DNA of 5,815 nucleotides from Hyphomicrobiales bacterium (lineage in GTDB: Bacteria; Pseudomonadota; Alphaproteobacteria; Rhizobiales; Xanthobacteraceae). A model generated the notes under the pieces. The model did no database searches. It was not told where the DNA came from and worked only from the letters and a program-made list of their open reading frames with translations. The DNA is taken from assembly GCA_003164375.1 (NCBI GenBank), contig PLTE01000378.1, positions 1-5,815 on the forward strand, in the 5' to 3' direction. The position numbers and the translations under genes were made by a program. This document shows positions 1 through 5,442 of the stretch, one piece after another (position 1 is the stretch's first letter; the number at the start of each line of letters is the position of its first letter).

Positions 1-135
1 GAATTCACCGAGGCGGTCGGCGATCTCTATACCTCGGCGCTGATCGAGCTCGGCCTGATCCTATTCGTCATTACCTTCATCGTGCTCGCGATAGCGCGTT
101 ACATGCTGATGCGCATCGAGCGCAGGATCGGGTGA
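1..135 (+). CDS. pstC: Phosphate ABC transporter permease PstC, 3' end only
   Basis: This is the last 44 codons of a gene entering from the left, in frame from base 1 and ending in TGA at 133-135. The peptide has a short lead-in (EFTEAVGDLYTSALIELG), then one strongly hydrophobic segment (about residues 19-36, LILFVITFIVLAIARYML) and a basic tail (RIERRIG). This is how the last membrane helix and cytoplasmic end of PstC-type permeases look. The fragment alone would not be diagnostic. The call rests mainly on pstA, pstB and phoU following at once, because pstC precedes pstA in nearly all pst operons. PstC pairs with PstA to form the inner-membrane phosphate channel. The gap to pstA is 4 bp, so the two are surely cotranscribed. 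The 5' end, the start codon and probably pstS lie outside the window. Confidence 0.88.
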   Translation, partial: EFTEAVGDLYTSALIELGLILFVITFIVLAIARYMLMRIERRIG

Positions 136-139
136 CGCC

Positions 140-1012
140 ATGCCGGATCAGGTCATATCAGCGAAGGTCACGGCCGCTCGCTACGCTACTCGCCGCCGCA
201 CCAACGCCATCGCGATGGTGCTGGCACTGGTCGCCACCGTGATCGGACTGGGCTGGCTGGCGCTGGTCCTTGGCTCGCTGTTCTGGCAGGGCTTCACTGG
301 ATTATCGCTCGCGGTTTTCACGCAGATGACGCCGCCGCCCGGTGCGAGCGGTGGATTGCTCAATCCGATCTTCGGGAGTTTGATCCTGACATTCATCGCG
401 GTTGCGATTGGTACGCCGATCGGCATCCTCGCCGGCACTTATATGGCCGAATACGGCCGCTATGACCGGTTGACCAGCGTGGTGCGCTTTATCAACGATA
501 TCCTGCTCAGCGCGCCTTCCATCGTGGTCGGCCTGTTCATTTACGAGGTGATGGTCGCGCCCATGGGGCATTTCTCCGGCTGGGCGGGTTCCGTCGCCCT
601 CGCCGTCCTGGTCATTCCGGTGGTCGTGCGCACGACCGAAGACATGTTGACGCTGGTGCCGAACGCGCTGCGCGAGGCCGCGACCTCGATTGGTTTGCCG
701 CGCTCGCTGACGATTAGGCATATTTGCTATCGCGCCGCGAGCGCCGGCATGGTGACCGGGGTGCTTCTGTCCGTCGCCCGGATCAGCGGCGAAACCGCAC
801 CACTTTTGTTCACCTCGCTCAACAATCAGTTCTGGAGCACGAACCTCAACCAGCCGATCTCCAGTCTGCCGGTGGTGATCTTCCAGTTCGCGCTCAGCCC
901 CTATAACGATTGGCAGTCGCTGGCCTGGACCGGCGCTCTCATCATTACCCTCACGGTGCTGGCCTTGAGCATCACCGCGCGCGCCCTTGTCCCATCGGGA
1001 AAACAGTCATGA
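140..1012 (+). CDS. pstA: Phosphate ABC transporter permease PstA
   Basis: This 290-residue protein has the normal length for PstA, the second permease of the PstSCAB high-affinity phosphate importer in the inner membrane. A basic N-terminus (RYATRRR) precedes hydrophobic segments near residues 24-49, 76-100, 119-141, 147-164, 204-225 and 262-283, giving the expected six helices. The cytoplasmic EAA loop that docks on the ATPase is visible at about 177-195 (LREAATSIGLPRSLTIRHI), with the family's EAA...G spacing. ARISGETAPLLFTS near 213-226 is typical of PstA. The ATG at 140 lies 4 bp after the pstC stop; AGGA at 124-127 is distant for a Shine-Dalgarno, so coupled translation from pstC is likely. 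The stop overlaps the pstB start as ATGA at 1009-1012. No frameshift or missing segment is seen. Confidence 0.96.
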   Translation: MPDQVISAKVTAARYATRRRTNAIAMVLALVATVIGLGWLALVLGSLFWQGFTGLSLAVFTQMTPPPGASGGLLNPIFGSLILTFIAVAIGTPIGILAGTYMAEYGRYDRLTSVVRFINDILLSAPSIVVGLFIYEVMVAPMGHFSGWAGSVALAVLVIPVVVRTTEDMLTLVPNALREAATSIGLPRSLTIRHICYRAASAGMVTGVLLSVARISGETAPLLFTSLNNQFWSTNLNQPISSLPVVIFQFALSPYNDWQSLAWTGALIITLTVLALSITARALVPSGKQS

Positions 1013-1842
1013 GCATGAGTGCTGCCTCTCCCTCGCCTTCGGTTTCCGTTCCGGCGGTCAGCCATGCGCCGACCGAACGCACCGGCCTGGCCGAAAAAAT
1101 CACGATCCGCGATCTCAATTTCTTCTATGGCGAGTCGAAGGCGCTGAAATCGATCAGCTTGCCGCTGTACCAGAACAAGGCCACCGCTTTTATCGGCCCG
1201 TCGGGCTGCGGCAAGTCGACCTTGTTGCGCGTGCTCAACCGGATGTACGACCTCTATCCCCATCAGCGCGCCACCGGCGAAGTCCTGTTCGACGGCGGCA
1301 ACATCCTGTCGCCGAAACAGGACCTCAATCTGCTCCGCGCCCGGATCGGCATGGTGTTCCAGAAGCCGACGCCGTTCCCGATGTCGATCTACGAGAACAT
1401 CGCCTTCGGCATCAGGCTCTATGAGAAGCTGCCGAAATCCGAGCTTGACGGCCGCGTCGAAACCTCGCTGCGGCGCGCGGCATTGTGGGAAGAGGTCAAG
1501 GACAAGCTTAGCGCCAACGGCCAGAGCCTGTCCGGCGGTCAGCAGCAGCGACTGTGCATCGCCCGCACCGTCGCCGTGCGCCCCGAAGTGATTCTGTTCG
1601 ACGAGCCGTGCTCGGCGCTCGATCCGATCTCGACCGCCAAGATCGAAGAACTGATCGACGAACTGACCGACGACTACACGATCGTGATCGTCACCCACAA
1701 CATGCAGCAGGCGGCGCGTGTATCGGAGTTCACCGCCTTCATGTATCTCGGAGAGCTGATCGAATTCGATTCGACCAGCAAAATGTTCACCGCGCCGCAA
1801 GATCAGCGCACCCAGGACTACATCACCGGCCGCTTTGGGTAA
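1009..1842 (+). CDS. pstB: Phosphate ABC transporter ATP-binding protein PstB
   Basis: This is the 277-residue ATPase that powers the PstCA channel from the cytoplasmic face. All ABC motifs are intact: Walker A GPSGCGKST (63-71), Q-loop VFQKPTPFPMS (Q118), signature LSGGQQQR (174-181), Walker B ILFDEP with catalytic E199, D-loop SALD (202-205) and switch H230. The PTPFPMSIYENI and DEPCSALDPI stretches are characteristic of PstB rather than other ABC ATPases. ATG 1009 was chosen because it overlaps the pstA stop (ATGA) and has GGGA 8 nt upstream. ATG 1015 is a possible alternative, and the open frame running further upstream lies inside pstA. A Ser/Pro/Ala-rich segment of about 28 residues precedes the first ABC strand (KITIRDLNFFYG), making the protein longer than the roughly 257-residue E. 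coli PstB. It is probably a disordered tail. Confidence 0.97.
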   Translation: MSMSAASPSPSVSVPAVSHAPTERTGLAEKITIRDLNFFYGESKALKSISLPLYQNKATAFIGPSGCGKSTLLRVLNRMYDLYPHQRATGEVLFDGGNILSPKQDLNLLRARIGMVFQKPTPFPMSIYENIAFGIRLYEKLPKSELDGRVETSLRRAALWEEVKDKLSANGQSLSGGQQQRLCIARTVAVRPEVILFDEPCSALDPISTAKIEELIDELTDDYTIVIVTHNMQQAARVSEFTAFMYLGELIEFDSTSKMFTAPQDQRTQDYITGRFG

Positions 1843-1847
1843 CAACC

Positions 1848-2579
1848 ATGACCGAATTCACCACCAGGGTCGACCACACCGCCAAGGCGTTCGACAGCGA
1901 TCTGCAGGAGATCACCCGCAAAGTTGCCGAGATGGGCGGTCTTGTGGAACGCCAGATTGCCGATTCCGTCCAGGCGCTGGTCGATCGCGACGTCGAGCTC
2001 GGCGAACGCGTGATCGCCATGGATCCCGCCATCGACGCGCTGCAGCGCGAGGTCGAGGAAAAAGCCATCCTTACCATCGCCCGGCGGCAACCGATGGCCA
2101 TCGATCTGCGCGAATGCGTCGGCGCCATGCGGGTGTGCAACGACCTTGAGCGGATCGGCGATCATGCCAAGCATATCGGCAAGCGCGTCGTCGCGCTCGA
2201 CGGCGACTTCTATCCGCAAAAGCTGATCCGCGGCGTCGAGCATATGTCGGCTTTGGTCTTGGCGCAGCTCAAACAGGTGCTCGATGCCTATGCCAGCCGC
2301 GACTTGGCGGCAGCGCTCGCGGTCTGGCACGGCGACGAAGAAGTCGATTCGATGTGTACGTCACTGTTTCGCGAGCTCCTCACCTACATGATGGAGGACC
2401 CGCGCAACATCACGTTCTGCATGCACCTGATGTTCTGCGCCAAGGACATCGAGCGCATGGGCGACCACGCTACCAACATCGCCGAGACTGTTTATTACAT
2501 GGTGGAGGGTCGGCCAATCACTGATCAGCGTCCTAAGGGCGACACCACGAGTTTTCCGGCGGGTCTTTTGCAGAAATAA
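1848..2579 (+). CDS. phoU: Phosphate signalling complex protein PhoU
   Basis: This 243-residue protein has the usual PhoU length and is all-alpha in character, with two homologous three-helix halves. Each half carries the family's metal-binding signature: NDLERIGDHAKHI at 98-110 and KDIERMGDHATNI at 199-211, about 101 residues apart. PhoU is cytoplasmic. In the family it relays the state of the PstSCAB transporter to PhoR, keeping PhoB inactive when phosphate is ample, and it limits uptake. ATG 1848 is 5 bp after the pstB stop and gives the family N-terminus (MTEFTTRVDHTAKAFDSDL); the open frame extending upstream lies inside pstB in another frame. No good Shine-Dalgarno precedes it (GGGTAAC at best), which suggests coupling to pstB. 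The last 20 or so residues (from TDQRPKGD) are polar and probably a flexible tail. Confidence 0.97.
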   Translation: MTEFTTRVDHTAKAFDSDLQEITRKVAEMGGLVERQIADSVQALVDRDVELGERVIAMDPAIDALQREVEEKAILTIARRQPMAIDLRECVGAMRVCNDLERIGDHAKHIGKRVVALDGDFYPQKLIRGVEHMSALVLAQLKQVLDAYASRDLAAALAVWHGDEEVDSMCTSLFRELLTYMMEDPRNITFCMHLMFCAKDIERMGDHATNIAETVYYMVEGRPITDQRPKGDTTSFPAGLLQK

Positions 2580-2594
2580 ATCCGTTGCACACAT

Positions 2595-2599
2595 AGGAG
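2595..2599 (+). promoter_or_regulatory. Ribosome binding site of phoB
   Basis: AGGAG lies 6 nt before the phoB ATG at 2606, inside the 26 bp phoU-phoB gap. It is the clearest Shine-Dalgarno in the phosphate operon, and it fixes the phoB start. PhoB is therefore probably initiated independently rather than by coupling to phoU. I saw no convincing promoter or Pho box in this short gap. Confidence 0.75.
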
Positions 2600-2605
2600 A
2601 CCGGG

Positions 2606-3310
2606 ATGGGAGCCAACATCCTGATCGTGGAAGACGAGGAGCCGCTGACAACGCTGCTCCGCTACAACCTCGAAGCCGAGGGCTACGAAGTCGATGCGGT
2701 CGCGCGCGGCGACGACGCCGATACGCGGCTTAAGGAAACCGCGCCCGACCTTGTCGTGCTCGACTGGATGCTGCCGGGGCTGTCCGGCATCGAACTGTGC
2801 CGAAGACTGCGGGCGCGTCCGCAGACCCAGTCGCTGCCGATCATCATGCTCACCGCGCGCGGCGAGGAGAGCGAGCGGGTGCGCGGATTAGCCACCGGCG
2901 CCGACGATTACATTGTCAAGCCGTTCTCGGTGCCGGAGCTGTTGGCACGGGTGCGCGCGCTGTTGCGCCGCGCCAGCCCCGAGCGCGTCGCCATGGTACT
3001 GACCATCGGCGACCTCGAGCTCGACCGCGAAAAGAAACGCGTGTCGCGCTCCAGTCGTCCGGTCGATCTCGGTCCGACCGAATTCCGCCTGCTCGAATTT
3101 TTGATGGAGCGCCCCGGCCGGGTGTTTTCGCGCGAGCAATTGCTCGACGGCGTGTGGGGCTCCGACGTCTATATCGACGAGCGTACCGTCGACGTGCATG
3201 TCGGTCGCTTGCGGAAGGCGCTTAACCGCGGCCACGGCACCGATCCGATCCGTACCGTGCGCGGCGCCGGCTATTCGCTCGATGATCGTTTCGGCCGGGC
3301 GGCGGGCTGA
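2606..3310 (+). CDS. phoB: Phosphate regulon response regulator PhoB
   Basis: This 234-residue OmpR/PhoB-class response regulator activates Pho regulon promoters when phosphorylated by PhoR. The receiver domain (about 4-120) has the acidic pocket E9/D10, phospho-acceptor D53 (VVLDWMLPG), switch T83 (IIMLTARG) and conserved K105 (DDYIVKPFS). The C-terminal winged-helix DNA-binding domain (about 132-227) shows the hallmark PTEFRLLEFLM (157-167), the recognition region VYIDERTVDVHVGRLRKAL (188-206) and the closing IRTVRGAGYSL. Length and motifs match PhoB closely. Among OmpR-type regulators the assignment is strengthened by its place right after pst-phoU. No sensor kinase follows it, so phoR is presumably upstream of pst, as in many rhizobia (inference). 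It ends 75 bp before the convergent gcrA. Confidence 0.96.
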   Translation: MGANILIVEDEEPLTTLLRYNLEAEGYEVDAVARGDDADTRLKETAPDLVVLDWMLPGLSGIELCRRLRARPQTQSLPIIMLTARGEESERVRGLATGADDYIVKPFSVPELLARVRALLRRASPERVAMVLTIGDLELDREKKRVSRSSRPVDLGPTEFRLLEFLMERPGRVFSREQLLDGVWGSDVYIDERTVDVHVGRLRKALNRGHGTDPIRTVRGAGYSLDDRFGRAAG

Positions 3311-3332
3311 GCAATCACCTGCTTATCCCTGG

Positions 3333-3357
3333 GAAATCCGGGTCCCGGCTGGATTTC
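3333..3357. terminator. Hairpin between convergent phoB and gcrA, possible weak terminator
   Basis: GAAATCC (3333-3339) is the exact reverse complement of GGATTTC (3351-3357). The stem extends inward by a G-T and a G-C pair, leaving a 7 nt loop. A competing 6 bp stem, CGGCTG/CAGCCG at 3346-3351 and 3357-3362, shares bases with it. The position in the 75 bp gap between two converging genes suits a shared transcription end. No T-tract follows on either strand, so it is not a classical intrinsic terminator. It could instead be a stalling or RNA 3'-end-protecting structure. Confidence 0.35.
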
Positions 3358-3385
3358 AGCCGACGCGGCAGTGAGCGGAATGAAG

Positions 3386-3883
3386 TCACCGCAGCGGGCG
3401 CTTGTCCCGGCGCCGATCGCTGGCCGGCTGATAGGCGACTCGCGAATGATAGGCGCAATAGGGCAGCCCGGTGAGCGTATTGCCGCCGCAGAAGAAAAAG
3501 TCGCTGCTGCCGGGATCCCCGACCGGCCAGCGGCAGGTCTGCTCGTTCAGTTCCAGAATGGTGCGGCGCTGGCCGATCGGAATGATGTTGTCGATCAGTT
3601 CCGGTTCGGCGTCGGATTCGATCTCGTAAGCATGCGCCAGGGCGGTGTTGCCGCGGATCGCCGGGCGTCCGATGCGCAACATATGCGACGGCGCGCGTGC
3701 CTTGCGCGGTCGCGGCGCGGCGCTTGACGTGCTCTTGGCGCGGCCGGACAGGCCGAGCCGATGCACCTTGCCGATCACGGCGTTGCGCGTGATGCCGCCG
3801 AGCTCGGCGGCGATCTGGCTCGCCGACAGACCATCGGACCACAGCTTTTTGAGCAGTTCGACCCGCTCGTCAGTCCACGACAT
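3386..3883 (-). CDS. gcrA: GcrA-family cell cycle regulator
   Basis: This 165-residue protein is close to the Caulobacter GcrA length (about 173). The N-terminal DNA-binding domain (1-48) is the clearest match: MSWTDERVELLKKLWSDGLS, then ASQIAAELGGITRNAVIGKVHRLGLSGR, a helix-turn-helix characteristic of GcrA. A basic Ala/Pro/Arg linker (about 49-66) follows. The C-terminal domain carries the conserved TCRWPVGDPGSSDFFFCGG (116-134) and PYCAYHSRVAYQP (141-153); C117, C132, C143 and H146 could form a zinc-like site (inference). In Caulobacter, GcrA binds CcrM-methylated GANTC sites and contacts domain 2 of sigma70 to activate cell-cycle and division genes. The ATG is supported by a strong Shine-Dalgarno 5 nt upstream. 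The gene stands alone, convergent with phoB and divergent from argD. Nothing appears truncated. Confidence 0.95.
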   Translation of the reverse strand: MSWTDERVELLKKLWSDGLSASQIAAELGGITRNAVIGKVHRLGLSGRAKSTSSAAPRPRKARAPSHMLRIGRPAIRGNTALAHAYEIESDAEPELIDNIIPIGQRRTILELNEQTCRWPVGDPGSSDFFFCGGNTLTGLPYCAYHSRVAYQPASDRRRDKRPLR

Positions 3884-3888
3884 GCAAA

Positions 3889-3896
3889 TCCTCCTT
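3889..3896 (-). promoter_or_regulatory. Strong ribosome binding site of gcrA
   Basis: Read on the minus strand this is AAGGAGGA, ending 5 nt before the gcrA ATG (3883-3881). It is an almost full complement of the 16S rRNA 3' end and the strongest Shine-Dalgarno in the window. It fixes the start codon and suggests efficient translation. Confidence 0.85.
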
Positions 3897-3921
3897 AAGC
3901 GGTATCGGGATATCCTTTCGG

Positions 3922-4061
3922 GAATCCCTCACCGGGCCAGGCGGCGTACAGCCACCCAACACGCAATGCTTCACCAACGCTCGAGAAAACCGTCAGCCGC
4001 ACGAGATGTCGTACTTGACAACCAAAAGGCTACAATATGGCGGGAGTCGGGCGCAAGAGTC
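3922..4061. promoter_or_regulatory. Three GANTC (CcrM-type methylation) sites
   Basis: The sites are GAATC at 3922-3926, GAGTC at 4044-4048 and GAGTC at 4057-4061. The first sits within GGGAATCCC, about 38 bp upstream of the gcrA start codon. The last two are 13 bp apart. CcrM methylates GANTC in Alphaproteobacteria and GcrA acts at methylated promoters, so these could link gcrA or argD expression to replication-dependent methylation. The motif is seen directly; a regulatory role is inferred. Confidence 0.45.
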
Positions 4062-4074
4062 GCGCATCGCACCG

Positions 4075-4103
4075 TCCACATATTCCTCCGCGCGTGTGGA
4101 TGA
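4075..4103. promoter_or_regulatory. DnaA-box-like sequence with inverted partner half
   Basis: TGTGGATGA at 4095-4103 is the reverse complement of TCATCCACA, an 8/9 match to the DnaA box TTATCCACA. A second, inverted TCCACA lies at 4075-4080, so TCCACA and TGTGGA face each other across 14 bp. In Caulobacter, DnaA promotes gcrA transcription, which makes the site plausible here. It is about 200 bp from the gcrA start, which is far for direct activation, and a single 8/9 match can arise by chance. Confidence 0.25.
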
Positions 4104-4144
4104 TCTGGGTACAAAACGAGTTCGTAGTGCCTAATTATCGTGTG

Positions 4145-4172
4145 TTGACAGTGAGGCGCGCGGACATAGAAT
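4145..4172 (+). promoter_or_regulatory. Sigma70-type promoter for argD-argF
   Basis: A perfect -35 box TTGACA (4145-4150) is followed after 16 bp by TAGAAT (4167-4172), a 5/6 match to the -10 consensus. Spacing is within the normal range. Transcription would start near 4179-4181, giving a leader of about 71-73 nt before the argD GTG. It is the best promoter-like pair in the window and faces the right gene. I did not recognise a clear ArgR operator next to it. Confidence 0.65.
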
Positions 4173-4180
4173 GTCGCTCC

Positions 4181-4202
4181 GTGCCGCCCGGAGAGGCGGC
4201 AC
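4181..4202 (+). promoter_or_regulatory. First leader hairpin upstream of argD, terminator- or attenuator-like
   Basis: GTGCCGCC (4181-4188) and GGCGGCAC (4195-4202) form a perfect 8 bp GC-rich stem around the 6 nt loop CGGAGA. The stem is followed by ATTTCATTTT (4203-4212), a T-rich but interrupted tract, as in weak intrinsic terminators. It begins almost exactly at the predicted transcription start, an odd place for a simple terminator. It might protect the mRNA 5' end, attenuate transcription, or stop transcription entering from upstream. Confidence 0.45.
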
Positions 4203-4213
4203 ATTTCATTTTG

Positions 4214-4234
4214 GCTGCGCGGATTGCGCGCAGC
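4214..4234 (+). promoter_or_regulatory. Second leader hairpin upstream of argD
   Basis: GCTGCGCG (4214-4221) and CGCGCAGC (4227-4234) form a perfect 8 bp stem with the 5 nt loop GATTG. It ends 17 nt before the argD start codon, so it lies near the ribosome loading region without covering the start. No T-tract follows. Together with the first hairpin it makes a tandem, mostly paired leader. Confidence 0.45.
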
Positions 4235-4251
4235 ATTCGCGGACTTAAGCC

Positions 4252-5442
4252 GTGACATCGCACCTGATGGGGACTTTCGCGCGTGTCCACCTCGCTTTCG
4301 AGCGGGGCGAGGGCGTATGGCTCACGGCGACGAACGGCGAGCGTTATCTCGATTTCACCTCCGGCGTCGCCGTCAACGCGCTGGGTCATGCCCACCCGCA
4401 TCTCGTCGCGGCGCTGACCGCCCAGGCGCAGAAGCTGTGGCACGTCTCAAATCTTTACGAGATACCGGAAGCCGAGCGAGTGGCACAGCGGCTGTGCGCC
4501 GCGAGCTTTGCCGACGTCGCCTTCTTCTGCAATTCCGGCGCCGAAGCCGTGGAATGCGCGATCAAGACGGCGCGTAAATACCAGGCGGTGACCGGCCATC
4601 CCGAGCGGTACCGCATCGTCACCTTCGAGGGCGCGTTCCATGGCCGCACGTTGGCGACGCTCGCCGCCGGCGGGCAGAAGAAATATCTCGACGGGTTTGG
4701 GCCCGTAGTCGAGGGCTTCGATCAGGTGCCGTTCGCCGACCTCGAAGCGACCAAGCACGCGGTCGGCAGCGAGACCGCGGCAATCATGATCGAGCCGCTG
4801 ATGGGCGAAGGCGGTGTGCGCACCGTCGAGACCTCGTTCCTCAGAGCGTTGCGCGAGATCTGCGACGAGCAGGGCTTGCTGCTCGTATTCGATGAGGTGC
4901 AAACCGGCATGGGGCGCACCGGCGAATTGTTCGCCTACCAGCGCACCGGCGTCACTCCCGACATCATGGCGCTGGCCAAGGCGCTGGGCGGCGGGTTTCC
5001 GGTCGGCGCCTGCTTGGCGACGCGCGAAGCGGCGCAGGGCATGACCGCGGGTACCCACGGCTCTACGTTCGGCGGCAATCCGCTGGCGATGAGTGCGGCT
5101 GACGCCACGCTCGACGTCATGCTGGCTCCCGGCTTCTTCGACCACGTCAAGCGGATTGCGCTCCTGTTCAAGCAGCGGCTCGCCGAAATTAAGGATCGCT
5201 ATCCCGGAGTGATTGCAGAAGTGCGCGGCGAGGGACTGTTGATAGGCCTCAAGGCGGTGGTTCCGGCCGGCGATCTGGTCGACGCCTTGCGCGCCGAACA
5301 CATGCTCACGGTCGCCGCCGGTGACAATGTCGTGCGGCTATTGCCGCCGCTGATCATCAGCGAACAGGAAATTGCCGAGGGCGTCGCGCGGCTCGACCGA
5401 GCCTGCGCCCGATTGAGCCGCAAAAAGGATGCGGCCCAATGA
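4252..5442 (+). CDS. argD: Acetylornithine aminotransferase ArgD
   Basis: This 396-residue class-III, PLP-dependent aminotransferase has the usual ArgD length. It converts N-acetylglutamate semialdehyde and glutamate to N-acetylornithine and 2-oxoglutarate in cytoplasmic arginine synthesis; family members often also act on succinyldiaminopimelate in lysine synthesis. Visible features are SGVAVNALGHAHP (37-49), the phosphate-binding SGAEA (95-99), EGAFHGRT (126-133), D214 in VFDEVQTGMGRTG, Schiff-base K243 in MALAKALGGGFP, and GSTFGGNP (270-277). The GTG at 4252 is preferred because an in-frame TAA lies just upstream at 4246-4248; ATG 4267 is the other option. Neither has a good Shine-Dalgarno (CGGAC at 4240-4244 at best), in contrast to gcrA. 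The stop overlaps the argF start as ATGA. Related gabT- or astC-type enzymes are less likely given the argF partner. Confidence 0.95.
   Translation: MTSHLMGTFARVHLAFERGEGVWLTATNGERYLDFTSGVAVNALGHAHPHLVAALTAQAQKLWHVSNLYEIPEAERVAQRLCAASFADVAFFCNSGAEAVECAIKTARKYQAVTGHPERYRIVTFEGAFHGRTLATLAAGGQKKYLDGFGPVVEGFDQVPFADLEATKHAVGSETAAIMIEPLMGEGGVRTVETSFLRALREICDEQGLLLVFDEVQTGMGRTGELFAYQRTGVTPDIMALAKALGGGFPVGACLATREAAQGMTAGTHGSTFGGNPLAMSAADATLDVMLAPGFFDHVKRIALLFKQRLAEIKDRYPGVIAEVRGEGLLIGLKAVVPAGDLVDALRAEHMLTVAAGDNVVRLLPPLIISEQEIAEGVARLDRACARLSRKKDAAQ

Larger units (their letters stand above)
3884..4251. other. Divergent gcrA-argD intergenic region, regulatory, no convincing gene
   Basis: These 368 bp separate two divergent genes. 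The sequence is visibly more AT-rich and less codon-structured than its neighbours, especially around 4005-4040 and 4100-4150. It holds the gcrA ribosome binding site, three GANTC motifs, a DnaA-box-like sequence, a sigma70-type promoter toward argD and two hairpins, each listed separately. An 8 bp palindrome GGATATCC (3908-3915) lies about 25 bp upstream of the gcrA ATG. I found no recognisable -35/-10 pair for gcrA on the minus strand. The only open frame of any length (4037-4255) does not look coding. Confidence 0.8.

Noticed and set aside
1..6. EcoRI site GAATTC at the very first base, suggesting a clone end
   Set aside because: Other GAATTC sites occur inside the window (1762, 1854), and nothing else suggests a junction. 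It is more likely coincidence.
901..1845. Long minus-strand open frame (314 codons) opposite pstB
   Set aside because: It is a GC-rich third-position shadow of pstB, which has every ABC motif on the + strand. The antisense product has no recognisable domain.
3315..3842. Minus-strand open frame (175 codons) overlapping gcrA in another frame
   Set aside because: gcrA (3386-3883) has a strong ribosome binding site and full family motifs. The overlapping frame is Arg-rich and motif-free.
3895..3898. TTAA near gcrA as part of a CtrA box (TTAA-N7-TTAA)
   Set aside because: No second TTAA lies at the required 7 bp spacing on either side.
4015..4036. TTGACA at 4015-4020 followed by TACAAT at 4031-4036
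   Set aside because: Both hexamers look good but the spacer is only 10 bp, too short for sigma70. At 16-18 bp from TTGACA there is no acceptable -10.
4037..4255. 72-codon + strand open frame from ATG 4037 to TGA 4255
   Set aside because: It has only a weak AAGG upstream, contains the likely argD promoter, has unusual composition for this genome (W, N and F clusters, 15% Arg) and resembles no family I know. Only its last 24 codons are kept, as a speculative leader peptide.
4447..5301. Minus-strand open frame (284 codons) opposite argD
   Set aside because: It is antisense to a clear ArgD with all active-site motifs. The translation is Arg/Ala/Gly/His-rich, typical of an antisense frame.
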